DNA from: Mytilus galloprovincialis
Taxonomy: Eukaryota; Mollusca; Bivalvia; Mytilida; Mytilidae
Assembly: GCF_965363235.1 (NCBI RefSeq)
Contig: NC_134841.1
Coordinates: 38,593,440-38,657,439 of the forward strand
DNA: 64,000 bases
Direction: 5' to 3'
Shown: positions 13,901 through 23,952 of the stretch, one piece after another
Layout of the letters: the number at the start of each line of letters is the position of its first letter
Position numbering within the stretch: position 1 is the first letter of the stretch
The notes under the pieces: model-generated
What the model saw: the letters and a program-made list of their open reading frames with translations, nothing else
Told to the model about the DNA's origin: nothing
The model's database searches: none
Made by a program: the position numbers and the translations under genes

Positions 13901-16900
13901 ATACCCCTATTTTTCCTAATGATTTGCATCATTTTGTAGCAAATAAAATTGATAATGAAAATGGGGAATGCATGACCAAATCAACAATATGTTTTTCTTC
14001 CAAGGTATGTAGATTCTATTATTTTCAGAAACATTAAATTTACCTGGAAGTGTCTTTTGAACCACCACACCAGGTTCACATTTGTCACATGTCTCTGTTC
14101 CAGGATGTATGTGTAAATCAAACCTTGTACAACTCAGCTGTAATGTGTCGCCATGTTTTAATTGTACCCACTTACTAACATGTTTTGCCTAAATTAAAAA
14201 AAAATCCTCATTTATTTATCAATATACTATGAATCATGTTAATATTTTCTTTGGTATTTTCATGGATTGATGAAAAGAATGCATTTTCAGGGTTTTTTGA
14301 TATAATGGTTTTGCCCAACTCTGCATACAAGCCAATAGAAATTTTGTACTTTGTTGAACATCTAAATTTGACCTTCACCTTTAATCACAAAATCAACCGT
14401 ATTGGTATACCATGAATACTACTGAACCACAGTAGTGTAAATATGTTTGTCTGTTGGTACTAAAACTTATAAAACATATCTACTGCAAAGACTAGTATAA
14501 TCCACATGCATTGTTACTACCAACAGAAAATCTTAGAGCTGTATAAAAGATAAATGGCTGTGATTCAGTTATCCTGAACACTTGTTACAACATTCATGTT
14601 GTGGTTCATTACAATTCATGGTAAACAAATATTTTTTTATTTAGCCAATATAGGTGAACCACTATCCCTTATAAAAAGTGATACCATCAACAACTCTCCC
14701 CTAGTAGAACTGTTTGCTTACATTCTGTTATCAAATCTGTGCTGTAAACAAAGATTGTATCTTTATGATGCCTATCCCATACATTCCATGACCAAACAAC
14801 ACTGATAATGGACTCGTGTGCTACTTTCATTTGTAAATGAACTAATGTGGTTTTTTTCTCCCTCATTTAATATTTTCTTTAACAATAAAATTTTTGAATA
14901 AGCTATTTTGTTACAGTTCTGAATAGGTTGTATTAAATATGAACTGCAGGAAGACTGTTTTTTAACATAAAAATCCCTAAAATTATCTAAAATTTTGAAA
15001 ACGGACTGATCAATAACTTAATAAGCTAAGTTTTTAACAAGCAGTTAATAATTCACTAAGACTGAAAATTTCTGAATTTGACCACCAAAACAAACAAATA
15101 TGCATTGATGTAATTAGGACAAAACAGCTGATTAATTCCTTATCTGTTTTCTACAAGAAAATATTACCTCTGATATTCTGACTTCGTTGACGTAAGTACC
15201 ATTCTGGCTGCCTTTATCTTGTATTGCATAAAACTGTTGTTTAGCATTATATCTTATTTCTGCATGCACCTGTTACAGAAAGTTTCAGAAAAAATGAAGT
15301 GAATTGTATCAAATCAAAGTTAATTAAAAGTTAGCCTCTTTAAATGCTGGTCATTCATATATCTTGCTGTTTGGTGTGAGCCAAGACTCTGTTTTGAAGG
15401 CTGTACTTTGATCTATAATTTTTTACTGTTTACACATTGTGAGATGGATGGAGATCTGTCTTAGATCATTGGCACTCATATCACATCTTCTTATTTCCAT
15501 TGATTTTTTAGATAGTTTTATTTATCAATCATTATTATAAAGCATTGAACAGTAAAATTTGTTAGCTTGCCATTAATTGACCTAAATTTAAAAAGGTGAT
15601 TGAAGCTAATACAGTGTACCATCATGTGTCTATACAGAGAAAAAAAAATAATAAGATTTATCCTGATTTAGAGTAATTTCTCGCAATTTGATTGGCTGAT
15701 ATTGTCCTAATAAATTTCAGTACAATTTTTTATCACGTCAATTGGAATTATCTCCCTTATTTATTACGTCAATTGGAATTATCTCCCTTATTTATTACGT
15801 CAATTGGAATTATCTCCCTTATTTATTACGTCAATTGGAATTATCTCCCTTATAACATTGACCTAATAAAAAAAAAAAAAAAAAACAATTGAGTTGCTTT
15901 GTAGTCATAATATTTTTTATTTTTCACATTTTTTTATTTAATATCTAAAATATATTTATTGATATTGTCCTAACATTGAATTTGAATATAATAATATGTA
16001 ATATAACAAAATCAGGATAAATTCGTTACACAGTGTTCAATTGTCCTAATACGGAATTTATCGGGTCAATAAAATTCATATCGGGTTTGGCTTCGCCTCA
16101 CCTGATATGAATTTTATTGACCCGATAAATTCTCGTATTAGGACAATTGCACACTGTGTAACTAATAGTATTCTGCTCTTTTTATTATGTCAGGATGGAT
16201 CTTTTTTTTTTCCTTTAATGGTTTAATATTAAATATTCCCATGAGAGAATGAAATCCCTTCAAAATCAAATGATTTTTCTCCCCTTGAGAGCATTAATAA
16301 GTTAAGAAACTGATTTTTCTTCCCACTAGCAAATAAGAAAATCAATAAGTTCCTTAAGAACTTCGGTGTATCCAAGGGAGAAAACTGTTTTGAAGAGGTT
16401 TAGAAATTTGACACTTGATTGAGACCTAAAGAATATATACCTACCTTACTGACATTGATATCAGGTACAGGTATTACAAGATCATTTCTTGTTTCTCGTC
16501 CAATCATACCACCTTGAACTGTCACTACAAACAACATCCCTTCATCTAGTAAGTCTGAGGCCGTCACCATTGCTCGAATACATGCAGCATTTTTCAATAA
16601 TGATTCTGTGACAATAAAGAAATTATGAATAAAAAATGTTCTTATTCTGCTACATACCTTCTCCTTGAATTTTTATGTATGTAATTTCTCATTTTTAATT
16701 ATAAATTTTGATAGTTTTTATAATTCCAATAACCATGATAACCACAGAATCAATAAATTCTAGAAATTTCAACTATAAAAACAAGCATATTTGAAGACTA
16801 ATCAATTAAAAATTTATGATATAAATCATTTTTTTAAAATTTACTTCAACTCCAAATGTATAAATATGAAATTTAAAAATAAAATTCATTAATCATTTGA

Positions 16901-19900
16901 TCATTAAAATCTGTTATATTCTCAAAGTTAAACCTTCAGAGGCAGGTTCTGGTTGTCGGACAATTTCCGTCCACGTTGGCTGAGATGGTGGTACTTCTTT
17001 ATTTTCTGATGAGGATGATGAGGAGGACGATGATGTAGAAGAAGAAGATAAAGATGATTCATTGGCAAGTTCCCCTGGCTCTAGTTCATAAGAATCTTTA
17101 TCAGATTTCTTTTCACTAATTTCCTTCTCATCGTCAGAGTCACTATCTAACTCAATCATTATTTTTTCTTCAACCTTTTCAATAATCATAATATCGTCAT
17201 CGTCACTGTATAATTCCCCTTCTTCTCCTGTTAGTTTTGTAACTTTTTCCTCAGAACCTTGCAGATTTTGCCCTACACCAAGCATATCATTGGTCACATT
17301 GTCACCATCATCAGATTTTTTTTCTGTTGTATCTGATTCTTTAAACACACTATTGTCTAGATTTGTTTCAGATTCGGATTGTTTCTCTTCGTTTGTAGAT
17401 TTTTCCTTATTATCCTCTTCATCTTTTTCCAGATCATTTTCATCATCAGTGTCTTCATTGTTTAACTCTGAACATATCCGTAGAATCTCAGCACTATTGA
17501 CAATATTAACTTTATTGTAACTGATCATGCCTTCATCTGTTGATAGACCACTGATCAGAAATGGATTTGTAGGGTCATCCTCATTATCATTCATTGCCTG
17601 AATGGAATCATTTTCATTCTGTTTTTCAACTTCATGAGAATTACTTCCCTTTTCTGAAAATTCACTTTGTTTATCTGGGTATTGACTAATATTTTGGGAA
17701 TCAGAAGTGCCAACAGTTTGATCTATATTTTGTTTTTCAGTACTTGTTTCATTTGATGATGACTCATCCTTTTTTTCATCTAACAGCGCACATTCTTCCT
17801 TTTCCATATTTTTGTCTTTGTCACTTTCTTTTTCTTTGTCATCTGTTTGCATTTCTTTTTTTTCACCGGCGTCAGTGATATCTTTTGATGTGTCACTTTC
17901 AACTTTTTTTTCCTCTACTGTTTTTTTCAAGACTAGCTTTATTTTTTTACCACCTTTCTGGACTAATCCAGTTTTTGGACGACTTTTGTCTTCCTTGAGA
18001 ACATCATCACAAATACTTACATTAGCATTTTTTTCGTTTAAGATTTTAGGTTTATTCATTGCGTCATGTAACATTTTGTCACCTTGTTTCAATTTTTTGT
18101 AATTTAATTCTCCAAGTACTACATTATCATGTTTTAAACCTCCCTCAGATACTGATTTTTCACTTGTATCTTTTTTTTCTGTGGATGTTTTTCTTTTCTT
18201 TTTCTCTTTCTTTCCATCATCACTATCCTCAGAATTATCCCTGCTTTTGTCCTTTTTCCTCTTTTTCTTTTTGTGTTCCTGCAGACAAAATGGGAAGTAG
18301 TGAAAAGGGGAGACAATAAATGAAAAATTATATACCTGGTATAACACTTAATCTGTCAAAAGCTGATAATACTTCTTCATACTTTTCATTAACCTAAAGA
18401 AAAGAAACAAAAGCCAGCAGTTATGAAAAATACTGGTAATGGTGTGTACTTTATTGTGAACAAAATCTTTATTGAATCAAATGTTTCATAATGGGCCCAA
18501 TCACCAAACTGTTTTGCATGCATACTAATTTTATATACCATATTTAAAGCAAAATTTAGATTTTTTTTATCTCATTCCCAATGAAAACTCTAAAGCCAAT
18601 TTGGGTATCTATGCATGCAAAGGAAAATTCATTAAAATAGGATTACATACCATTCTTATTTCATAACTGCTTAAAACACAACTCAGCTACAAATTTAACT
18701 GAAAACAACTTATCATCTTGAAACAAAACTTTAAAATATCTTTTAACTGCATCCAGTCATTTCCAGTAATATCATTTTTCTAAAAATAACTTTTTAAACA
18801 ATAACTTTCCTTTACACTGTGTTAAGATCATCAGTGGCAGATCACCTCTATTTTGAATGATCAATGCTTCAGGAATCACATAATTTCTTTATAGTTTGCC
18901 AATTTATCATTCATCTAGTTGACAATGCTTAAGAAATGTCACATGGTTTCAATGACACATTCAGTTTGTAAATCTCATGGTAGTCCATCATGACCATGGA
19001 CACTGTCATAGTTTATTATAGGCTTTTTTGAATTGAATGCTTTCCAATCATGTTTCTTTTTTTTTTTCAAATTTGTATTTCAAGTTCACTAAACAAGACT
19101 ATTCTAGAACCTGCAATTGTTTTGTTGCTGTGTTACATATTTGTTTTTAGTTCATCATTTTGTACATAAATTATGAAGTTTGTTTTCTTCGATTGAATCG
19201 TTTTACAATTGTCATTTCAGGGCCTTTTGTAGCTGACTTTGTGGGTTGAGCTTTGATAAATTCTGTGTCATTCGTTTTTTTTTGTGGATAGTTATGTCAT
19301 TGGCAATCATACCGCATCTTTTTTTTTAATTGCATACAAAAATTAGTGTTGCAAATTGGATGTTTTTTTACAAGCATATTTTATATTGTCCATACGTCTT
19401 TATTTATCTACATAATCATTGTAAACATGGTGTATCTTTAATTAGTACACCTACATCTTTCATACATACACATCTGTAAAGTTTGTCTTTTGATAGAAGC
19501 ATAATTTGATACTAAATTAAAATGTGTAAAAGATATAACTACTGTATCAAATGACTGCAATGCAATAACATAGATTCAAAGCTTTACATGTTTTTTCACT
19601 TTATATAACCTAATATTCATAAACAAATTGTTTAACAAGTGATATTGGTTAATACAACAAAAATCAATTTAAATACATTAAAATGGCTTAAACAAAATAA
19701 AAAGAAGCAACAAAAATGTGTGTTTACTTCTTTTTATTAACAACCTACCCTTTGGAACTAATATCAAATTAAATCGAACCAATAACAGTCTGCACCAAAA
19801 ACTTTTTCAACTACTAGTCCGAAAACCAATATTCTGACATTTTTCTTATTGGGTCAAACAAAATTTGGCAAAAACTTACTTGTCCGAATGAAATTTTACT

Positions 19901-22900
19901 AGTCTTGGGCATCGGACTAGTGGCTAACCGTGCAGACTGCAATAAATATGATAAATGGCTGAATAATAATTAAATGCGTAAATGCATTTTAACTTTTTAA
20001 ACAAAGTCAAAGACATAAATCTAGCACCAATCACCAACAGATACAAAAACAAAAATATAAATGTTGTATATTTAATTATTGTTTAGGTGGGAAATAAAAT
20101 TTGTCAAGTGTCACCAGTAATGCCATTTATCTGTAGCGACCACGGCTCTGAAAAAACAATTTTAAAAAAAATAAGAAAAGGGCTAAAAATATAGTGAAAC
20201 AACTGGCTGGTAATGGTTAGTACTCTATACATCCTCTCATCATGCTCATATGCAAAATACAGAAACAAGTCATTATATTGTGCAATTTTTACTGACAAAC
20301 TGCAGTCTTCTTCTAGGAAGTACATTAAAGGCAACTGTCCATTCATTTTTGTACAGTTTACCTGTGCAAGTATATAGATTAAAAAGACAACCAAAATTTT
20401 ACATTTCTATTCTATAAAACATGTGCAAGATATACTATATTTTTATATCAAAGCTTGAAGGATTGGACAATTTCTCTATGAAAGGTCAATGTAGATGTGT
20501 AATAAACATAAAATGTGGATGACAGAAACCCCAATCTTCAATTCAAATAATAAAATTACAAACATTGACAAATACATGCGAACAAACAAGTGGAAGACAA
20601 TTCAAATAATAAGTAATAACTAAATAATCTTAAAATATACCACTTACAATAGTAACTACAGATATACATGTTACATAAATATATATGAATGGTACATACC
20701 TTTTCATCAGAATCCCTTCTTTTGGGCTCTTTATCATCTGAACCTCTCCTTTTAGAATCTTTTTTCTTCTTTTTCTTTCCAGATGAACTGGTACTATGCT
20801 CTGGTGAACGTTCTGAATATCGATCTGAATGTTTATCTGAATGTTTATCTGAATAACCATGGTGATAAGATCCATGTGGTCTTTCTGGATATACTTGTGA
20901 TTGTGGAGTATAATAAGACAGATCTACTTTAGAGTGATATTCATATTTGCCTGTTGATTTGTTGAAGTAGAAATAAGTTCCAGACTTTGGATCATAATAA
21001 AGACCTTTTTCCTGGTGAAAAAAAAATAATTACTATGATTCGACTCGGAATGAAATATTAAAATGACATGTACTTAAAACATTTTGAAATATTTTACAAG
21101 ATAATGTCCATTGTATACGGATGTACCACTCACATTGTCATTTTCTATGATCAGTGAACTGTGAAACTGGGACAAAAACTCTGATTTGGCATCAAAATTA
21201 GAAAAATCATATAATCATGATCATAGGGAACATGTGTACTAAGTTTCAAGTTGATTGATGATTTTTTAAAACCTGAACGGGGACAGACGGATGAATGGTC
21301 AGACAAACAGACGGACAAATGAACAGACGCATAGACCAAAAACCATAATGCAAATAAAGGGGGTATAAAAAGGGTATTACAGTCATGACAATGGTATATA
21401 CATAACCTACTCATCACAGCTTTGTCATGAAAATGATTGGTGCACACTGCAGCTTCTTTTTGGATTGATGTAAGCATGTACAATTGATGAATTGTCAATC
21501 ACTTCATTTTCATCAAGCTTTCTACATGATATAAGTATTGGTTAAAGGGAATTTGATTTATTGCAAGATGTGTTGACAGACAAACAGACATTGGTTTAAC
21601 ATAAATTGTCCTGTCTTTTGTCTATAACAAGCTTTATATACAAATATAGATTGTGTAGCTCCCATAACCAAAAGTAATATTAAACTTTTAAAACTATTTC
21701 ATTTTGCTGACAAAGATCCCCAGACTCACATATCTAGTTATAGAATTTTTATTGTACCCTCTACTTGACAGAAAAATCTTTATAATGATATCACTTACAG
21801 CATTGTAATAGTAGCCAGTGCTATAGTCATAATATAATCCTGACTGCTGATCATACACAAATCCTGTCATATTCATGGCTGCTTCAGCTGTGGCCTTTAA
21901 ACTGTCGGCTATAGACATCCCAGGTGTCTGCAAACTGTCACCTTCTGTAGGTGTCTAATAAAAAAAAAAAATACATTTATTAAATAATCAGCAAAGACAA
22001 ATACACAGACGTATGCATATGGAAAGCAGGATTATGCAAACTGTTACCTTCTCTACGTGTGGTGTCTAAACAATAAAATAATACATTTAACTTATAATCA
22101 ACTTATGATACAAGAAATGAAAGCAATAGCAGAATGATCAGCACTTCAAGTTTGTATGCACATAATTTAAGAACAGCATTTACTTTTGTCTCTTATTTTG
22201 AACCTAAAATCTGGAGCCAGTAAACATGGTAAATCTTATACTATTGTGTTCAGCAACCTTGGGACGTACCACATTTTTATGTATAACCTTGTTAGCGTTC
22301 TGATATGCCTGTAGGTACTCTTTAATTATCATAATTGTATACAATGAAAAGTTTATTTCATAACCTATGAAACATAATTTTCATGTGACAGTAAACATTT
22401 CCAATATAAACTCCCTGCTTATCTACTTCTCAGAATCAACCTACATATTTACTTGTACATGTATTTTTTTGGGCATATTAATTGATTCTTATTTTTTTGC
22501 ATGTCAATGTATATGTTTACCTGTTCTGCATCTACTGCTGGCTCTGCACTCCAATCAAAAGTTGTGTCACCATCAGATTTGGTGCCAGGTATATTTACAT
22601 CATAAAGTGTGTCATCTGTGAATGAAAACATAATTTTTCTGAATTGTATTATAATCAACTACAAAGTTCTTTTTTATACTCAGAGGTCCTACCAATTCAA
22701 CAATCAACTTTAACCTTTGAGGCTACAACCTCAAGGAAACTGAAGGCTGTATCAGAGATTTTAGATTTTCTTTATCAAATCAAATTGATTGAATTATCAT
22801 GATTATATGTATACCAAAAATTAAGATTTCTGTCTATTGTCAATATATGACATCTAAAGACTACTTAAAACTAGGCAGATTTTAATACAAGTACAGTACA

Positions 22901-23831
22901 CAGTGACACAAGGTGTTTTTGACAGCGCATGCTTGTGATTCATGGTTATTTCTCTCTGCTTATTCAATAAACCACACCAAATCACCAGCAATCATTTGGT
23001 TTCCCAGTGATTCAGAAAAAGTTTCCATCATCTCAATCACCTTGGGTTATATATATATACTGATACAACATTATACATAACTTGGAATAACAAAAATACA
23101 TTTATAATGTATATCCTGAAACTGATATAAGAATAATATAGCAGTGTCTTACCAACTTCCATCAGATCTTCTGCCGATGTTTGTGTGTCAGAGTTTGTAT
23201 ACACTTTGTGTTTTTCTCTTCGATATTCGTGAAGTTCAGCACTAAGTTTATCTACTTGAGTTCTAAGATCCTCATTATAATTATTTGCTTTTTCCAACTT
23301 TCTTTCCATAGCTGCCAGTCTTTTGCCATATTTTTCTAACTCACATCTACATTTAATAACATCTTCTTTGAGCAACTGGTTTTCTGAAGCAAGATCAATA
23401 TCTAGTCCTGTATATTTTCTCAGAACACTTTCTTCAACATGCTCCAGTTCTTTATCAGTTAATTTAACACTTTCCGATATTTCAGAACTATCTGAGTTTT
23501 CTTCAGAGTTCAATACTTCCTCTACTTTAGAGCTACCAGGTTGATCTTCTGATATCAATAATACTTCTGGTTCAATGTTTTGTACATGTAAATGTTTTAA
23601 TCTTTCATTTCCATCCTGCAACATCTCTTCTGTGCTGTTGGTCTCATCACACAGACTGGATGTTATGTTAATTGTCCTGTTAATATCGGTACTACTTTCT
23701 ACAGTATGTCCGGGGTTATCGTCACAACTTGAAATTTGTGAACTTTGAACATTAGGAAACTGTTGAATGCCTATTTCATTTTCTGAACTTACTGCTTCAC
23801 ATTTTGAGCTCTCTGTACTGTCAGGCTCCAT
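8854..23831 (-). CDS. AGGF1: AGGF1: angiogenic factor with G-patch and FHA domains 1 (complete, 12 coding exons)
   Basis: Coding exons, in transcript order (high to low coordinate): 23831-23153, 22615-22521, 21954-21799, 21011-20700, 18278-16934, 16605-16445, 15269-15168, 14188-14044, 13526-13441, 12106-11976, 10904-10805, 9096-8854. All have AG/GT borders and the summed length is 3,555 nt, an exact multiple of three (1,184 aa plus stop). Domain order is coiled coil (about residues 149-207), OCRE aromatic repeats (about 288-340), a long acidic/Lys/Ser-rich region (415-862), FHA (about 868-985) and G-patch (about 1074-1120), ending in a PLMWVQG tail. That order is diagnostic for AGGF1, known in vertebrates as an angiogenic factor and from its OCRE/G-patch architecture as a likely splicing-linked nuclear protein. 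It is far longer than human AGGF1 (about 714 aa), almost entirely because of exon 5. The ATG at 23831 has a good context (A at -3, G at +4). Expression and exact UTRs are not visible. Confidence 0.93.
9257..9536. mobile_element. PIF/Harbinger-type MITE in AGGF1 intron 11
   Basis: About 41-bp perfect terminal inverted repeats starting GGGAGCTACCATTTGATTTT, flanked by a TAA duplication on both sides (9254-9256 and 9537-9539). A GGG start with a TWA target site is characteristic of PIF/Harbinger. The interior is an irregular tandem of (A)nGGCAGGAC units. The rest of intron 11 (9540-10804) is plain AT-rich sequence. Confidence 0.8.
10950..11050 (+). repeat. SINE-like dispersed repeat fragment in AGGF1 intron 10
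   Basis: Contains GAGTGCCAATGAGACAACTC and TATAGGTCAAAGTACAGTC. The reverse complement of 15372-15500 is clearly homologous. I recall this unit as common in bivalve DNA and transcripts; no A/B-box was identified. Confidence 0.6.
11286..11664 (-). repeat. AGCTCACC-type dispersed element, minus orientation
   Basis: Starts AGAGGCTCTAAAGAGCCTG and ends GGGCCAGGTGAGCTA. It is the reverse of the elements at 52834-54023 and 54069-55442, sharing the CCAAACTTGGCCACAAT and ATGGCTAAAA blocks. A short copy of about 380 bp. Confidence 0.75.
11976..13526 (-). CDS. AGGF1: AGGF1 coding exons 9-10 (linker before G-patch)
   Basis: Exons 13526-13441 (phase 1 to 0) and 12106-11976 (phase 0 to 2). They encode the basic helix KKKQHREQLKNIKKKYGL and the conserved NPAYQDKASERRRTVGSD block that leads into the G-patch in AGGF1 homologues. 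Acceptors are TTTGTAG and CAACAG; donors are ACG|GTAATG and CACAG|GTATAA. Confidence 0.9.
12107..13440 (-). other. AGGF1 intron 9
   Basis: 1.3 kb AT-rich intron. No gene, inverted repeat or known repeat recognised. Confidence 0.6.
14044..16605 (-). CDS. AGGF1: AGGF1 coding exons 6-8 (FHA domain)
   Basis: Three exons, 16605-16445, 15269-15168 and 14188-14044, build the phosphothreonine-binding FHA fold. Diagnostic residues are all present: IGRE, then the Ser/His motif VSKVHAEI spanning the exon 6/7 junction, then GSQNGTYVN, then HGDTLQLSCTRFDLHIHPG. Exon 8 ends with the TCDKCEPG motif that follows the FHA domain in AGGF1 proteins. Phases run 1/0, 0/0, 0/1. The exons are separated by a repeat-filled intron 6 and a plain intron 7. 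Confidence 0.92.
14189..15167 (-). other. AGGF1 intron 7
   Basis: About 1 kb, nothing recognised. The neighbouring intron 8 (13527-14043) holds only a short dispersed-repeat scrap near 13945-13985 (AATGGGGAATG). Confidence 0.6.
15372..15500 (-). repeat. SINE-like dispersed repeat fragment, minus orientation
   Basis: Reverse complement matches 10950-11050 over about 100 bp (GATGTGATATGAGTGCCAAT, then CTCCATCCA, then ATAGATCAAAGTACAG). In AGGF1 intron 6. Confidence 0.6.
15729..15855. repeat. 30-bp tandem repeat, four copies
   Basis: Unit TTATTACGTCAATTGGAATT plus ATCTCCCTTA, nearly perfect over four copies, followed by a poly(A) run. Lies just before the 16025 hairpin in AGGF1 intron 6. Confidence 0.85.
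16025..16162. repeat. Long hairpin (fold-back) of 138 bp in AGGF1 intron 6
   Basis: 62-bp arms (16025-16086 and 16101-16162), beginning GTTACACAGTGTTCAATTGT, with a 14-nt loop TTGGCTTCGCCTCA and few mismatches. Confidence 0.88.
16934..18278 (-). CDS. AGGF1: AGGF1 coding exon 5 (448-residue acidic, disordered exon)
   Basis: 1,345 nt, entered in phase 0 after TTTTGTCTGCAG and left in phase 1 (GAAG|GTTTAAC). Almost wholly low-complexity: a basic start (EHKKKKRKKDK), long Glu/Lys/Asp/Ser tracts, two hydrophobic patches inside acid (DDDDIMII and IMIELDSDSDDE), a poly-Ser run, then QPTWTEIVRQPEP before the FHA domain. Vertebrate AGGF1 has a shorter acidic linker at this position, so the exon appears expanded in this lineage. 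Apparent frames on the opposite strand here are shadows of the simple composition. Confidence 0.9.
18336..18393 (-). other. Exon-like 58-nt segment in AGGF1 intron 4 (pseudo or poison exon)
   Basis: Strong acceptor (TTTCTTTTCTTTAG) and donor (CCAG|GTATAT) flank an open segment encoding VNEKYEEVLSAFDRLSVIP. Its length (1 mod 3) puts exon 5 out of frame, so a stop follows 15 codons later. It cannot belong to the main transcript. Confidence 0.4.
18394..20699 (-). other. AGGF1 intron 4, main part
   Basis: AT-rich. A poorly preserved dispersed-repeat tail is visible around 19100-19330 (TTGGCAATCATACCGCATC). No gene recognised. Confidence 0.5.
20700..21011 (-). CDS. AGGF1: AGGF1 coding exon 4 (end of OCRE, basic/His-Ser tail)
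   Basis: 104 codons, phase 0, between CACCAG and GTATGTACC. Continues the OCRE repeats (GLYYDPKSGTYFYFNKSTGK, then YEYHSKVDLSYY). It then runs into a YSDKHSDKHSDRYSE repeat and a Lys/Arg-rich stretch (GKKKKKKDSKRR) that could act as a nuclear localisation signal (inference). Confidence 0.9.
21205..21375 (-). repeat. ATGCCCCACCTACG-type dispersed repeat fragment, minus orientation
   Basis: Shares the TGTGTACTAAGTTTCAAGTT block and the run of GACGGA/GAACAGAC units with the reverse of the elements at 47403-47730 and 52332-52831. In AGGF1 intron 3. Confidence 0.55.
21799..21954 (-). CDS. AGGF1: AGGF1 coding exon 3 (first OCRE repeats)
   Basis: 52 codons, phase 0 at both ends, between TTATTAG and GTAAGTGA. 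Holds the ADSLKATAEAAMNMTGF lead-in typical of AGGF1 and the start of the OCRE aromatic repeat (YDQQSGLYYDYSTGYYYNA). Its 5' end and acceptor are duplicated 106 bp upstream in intron 2 (see the microexon entry). Confidence 0.9.
22048..22065 (-). other. Candidate 18-nt microexon from a duplicated AGGF1 exon 3 start
   Basis: About 60 bp around 22034-22095 resembles the acceptor and first bases of exon 3 (same ACACC start, GAGAAGGTAACAGTTTGCA against GAAGGTGACAGTTTGCA). The copy carries TTTAG and then a GAAG|GTAACA donor 18 nt later. Inclusion would insert six residues (TPHVEK) without breaking the frame. It is only a candidate; it may be an inactive decayed duplicate. Confidence 0.35.
22521..22615 (-). 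CDS. AGGF1: AGGF1 coding exon 2
   Basis: 95 nt between CACAG and GTAAACAT. It completes an Asp codon with the last base of exon 1 and ends in phase 0. It encodes a short acidic linker (DDTLYDVNIPGTKSDG and onward) between the coiled coil and the OCRE region. Confidence 0.85.
22616..23152 (-). other. AGGF1 intron 1
   Basis: 537 bp between coding exons 1 and 2; nothing beyond splice sites recognised. Confidence 0.6.
23153..23831 (-). CDS. AGGF1: AGGF1 coding exon 1 (acidic N-terminus and coiled coil)
   Basis: Encodes 226 residues plus one base (phase 1), ending GTTG|GTAAGA. The first 140 residues are Ser/Glu-rich and low complexity. Residues about 149-207 form a heptad-like coiled coil (ENQLLKEDVIKCRCELEKYG, then KRLAAMERKLEKANN and TQVDKLSAELHEYR), matching the N-terminal coiled coil of vertebrate AGGF1. 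The frame stays open upstream to an ATG at 23900, but a consensus acceptor (TTTTGCAG, near 23889) lies between the two ATGs, so the upstream ATG is probably intronic and a separate 5' UTR exon may exist. Confidence 0.88.
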
Positions 23832-23952
23832 AATTTCATTTAATTTAATCCAGTTAAAGAATCGCTTTAAGTATATACCTATGAACCTGCAAAATACCAA
23901 AATGAAATTACAATTTTCACTTCAATGTTCATGCCTTGTTGTACACGTACAG

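Noticed and set aside
17290..18319. Ser/Phe-rich open frames on the plus strand
   Set aside because: Antisense shadows of the simple-composition acidic exon of AGGF1.
18279..18347. N-terminal extension of AGGF1 exon 5 as a separate gene
   Set aside because: It is intron read-through; the CTGCAG acceptor at 18279 gives the correct phase with exon 4.
23832..23900. Upstream in-frame ATG extending AGGF1 by 23 residues
   Set aside because: A TTTTGCAG acceptor lies between it and the chosen ATG, and the extension has no resemblance to AGGF1 N-termini.
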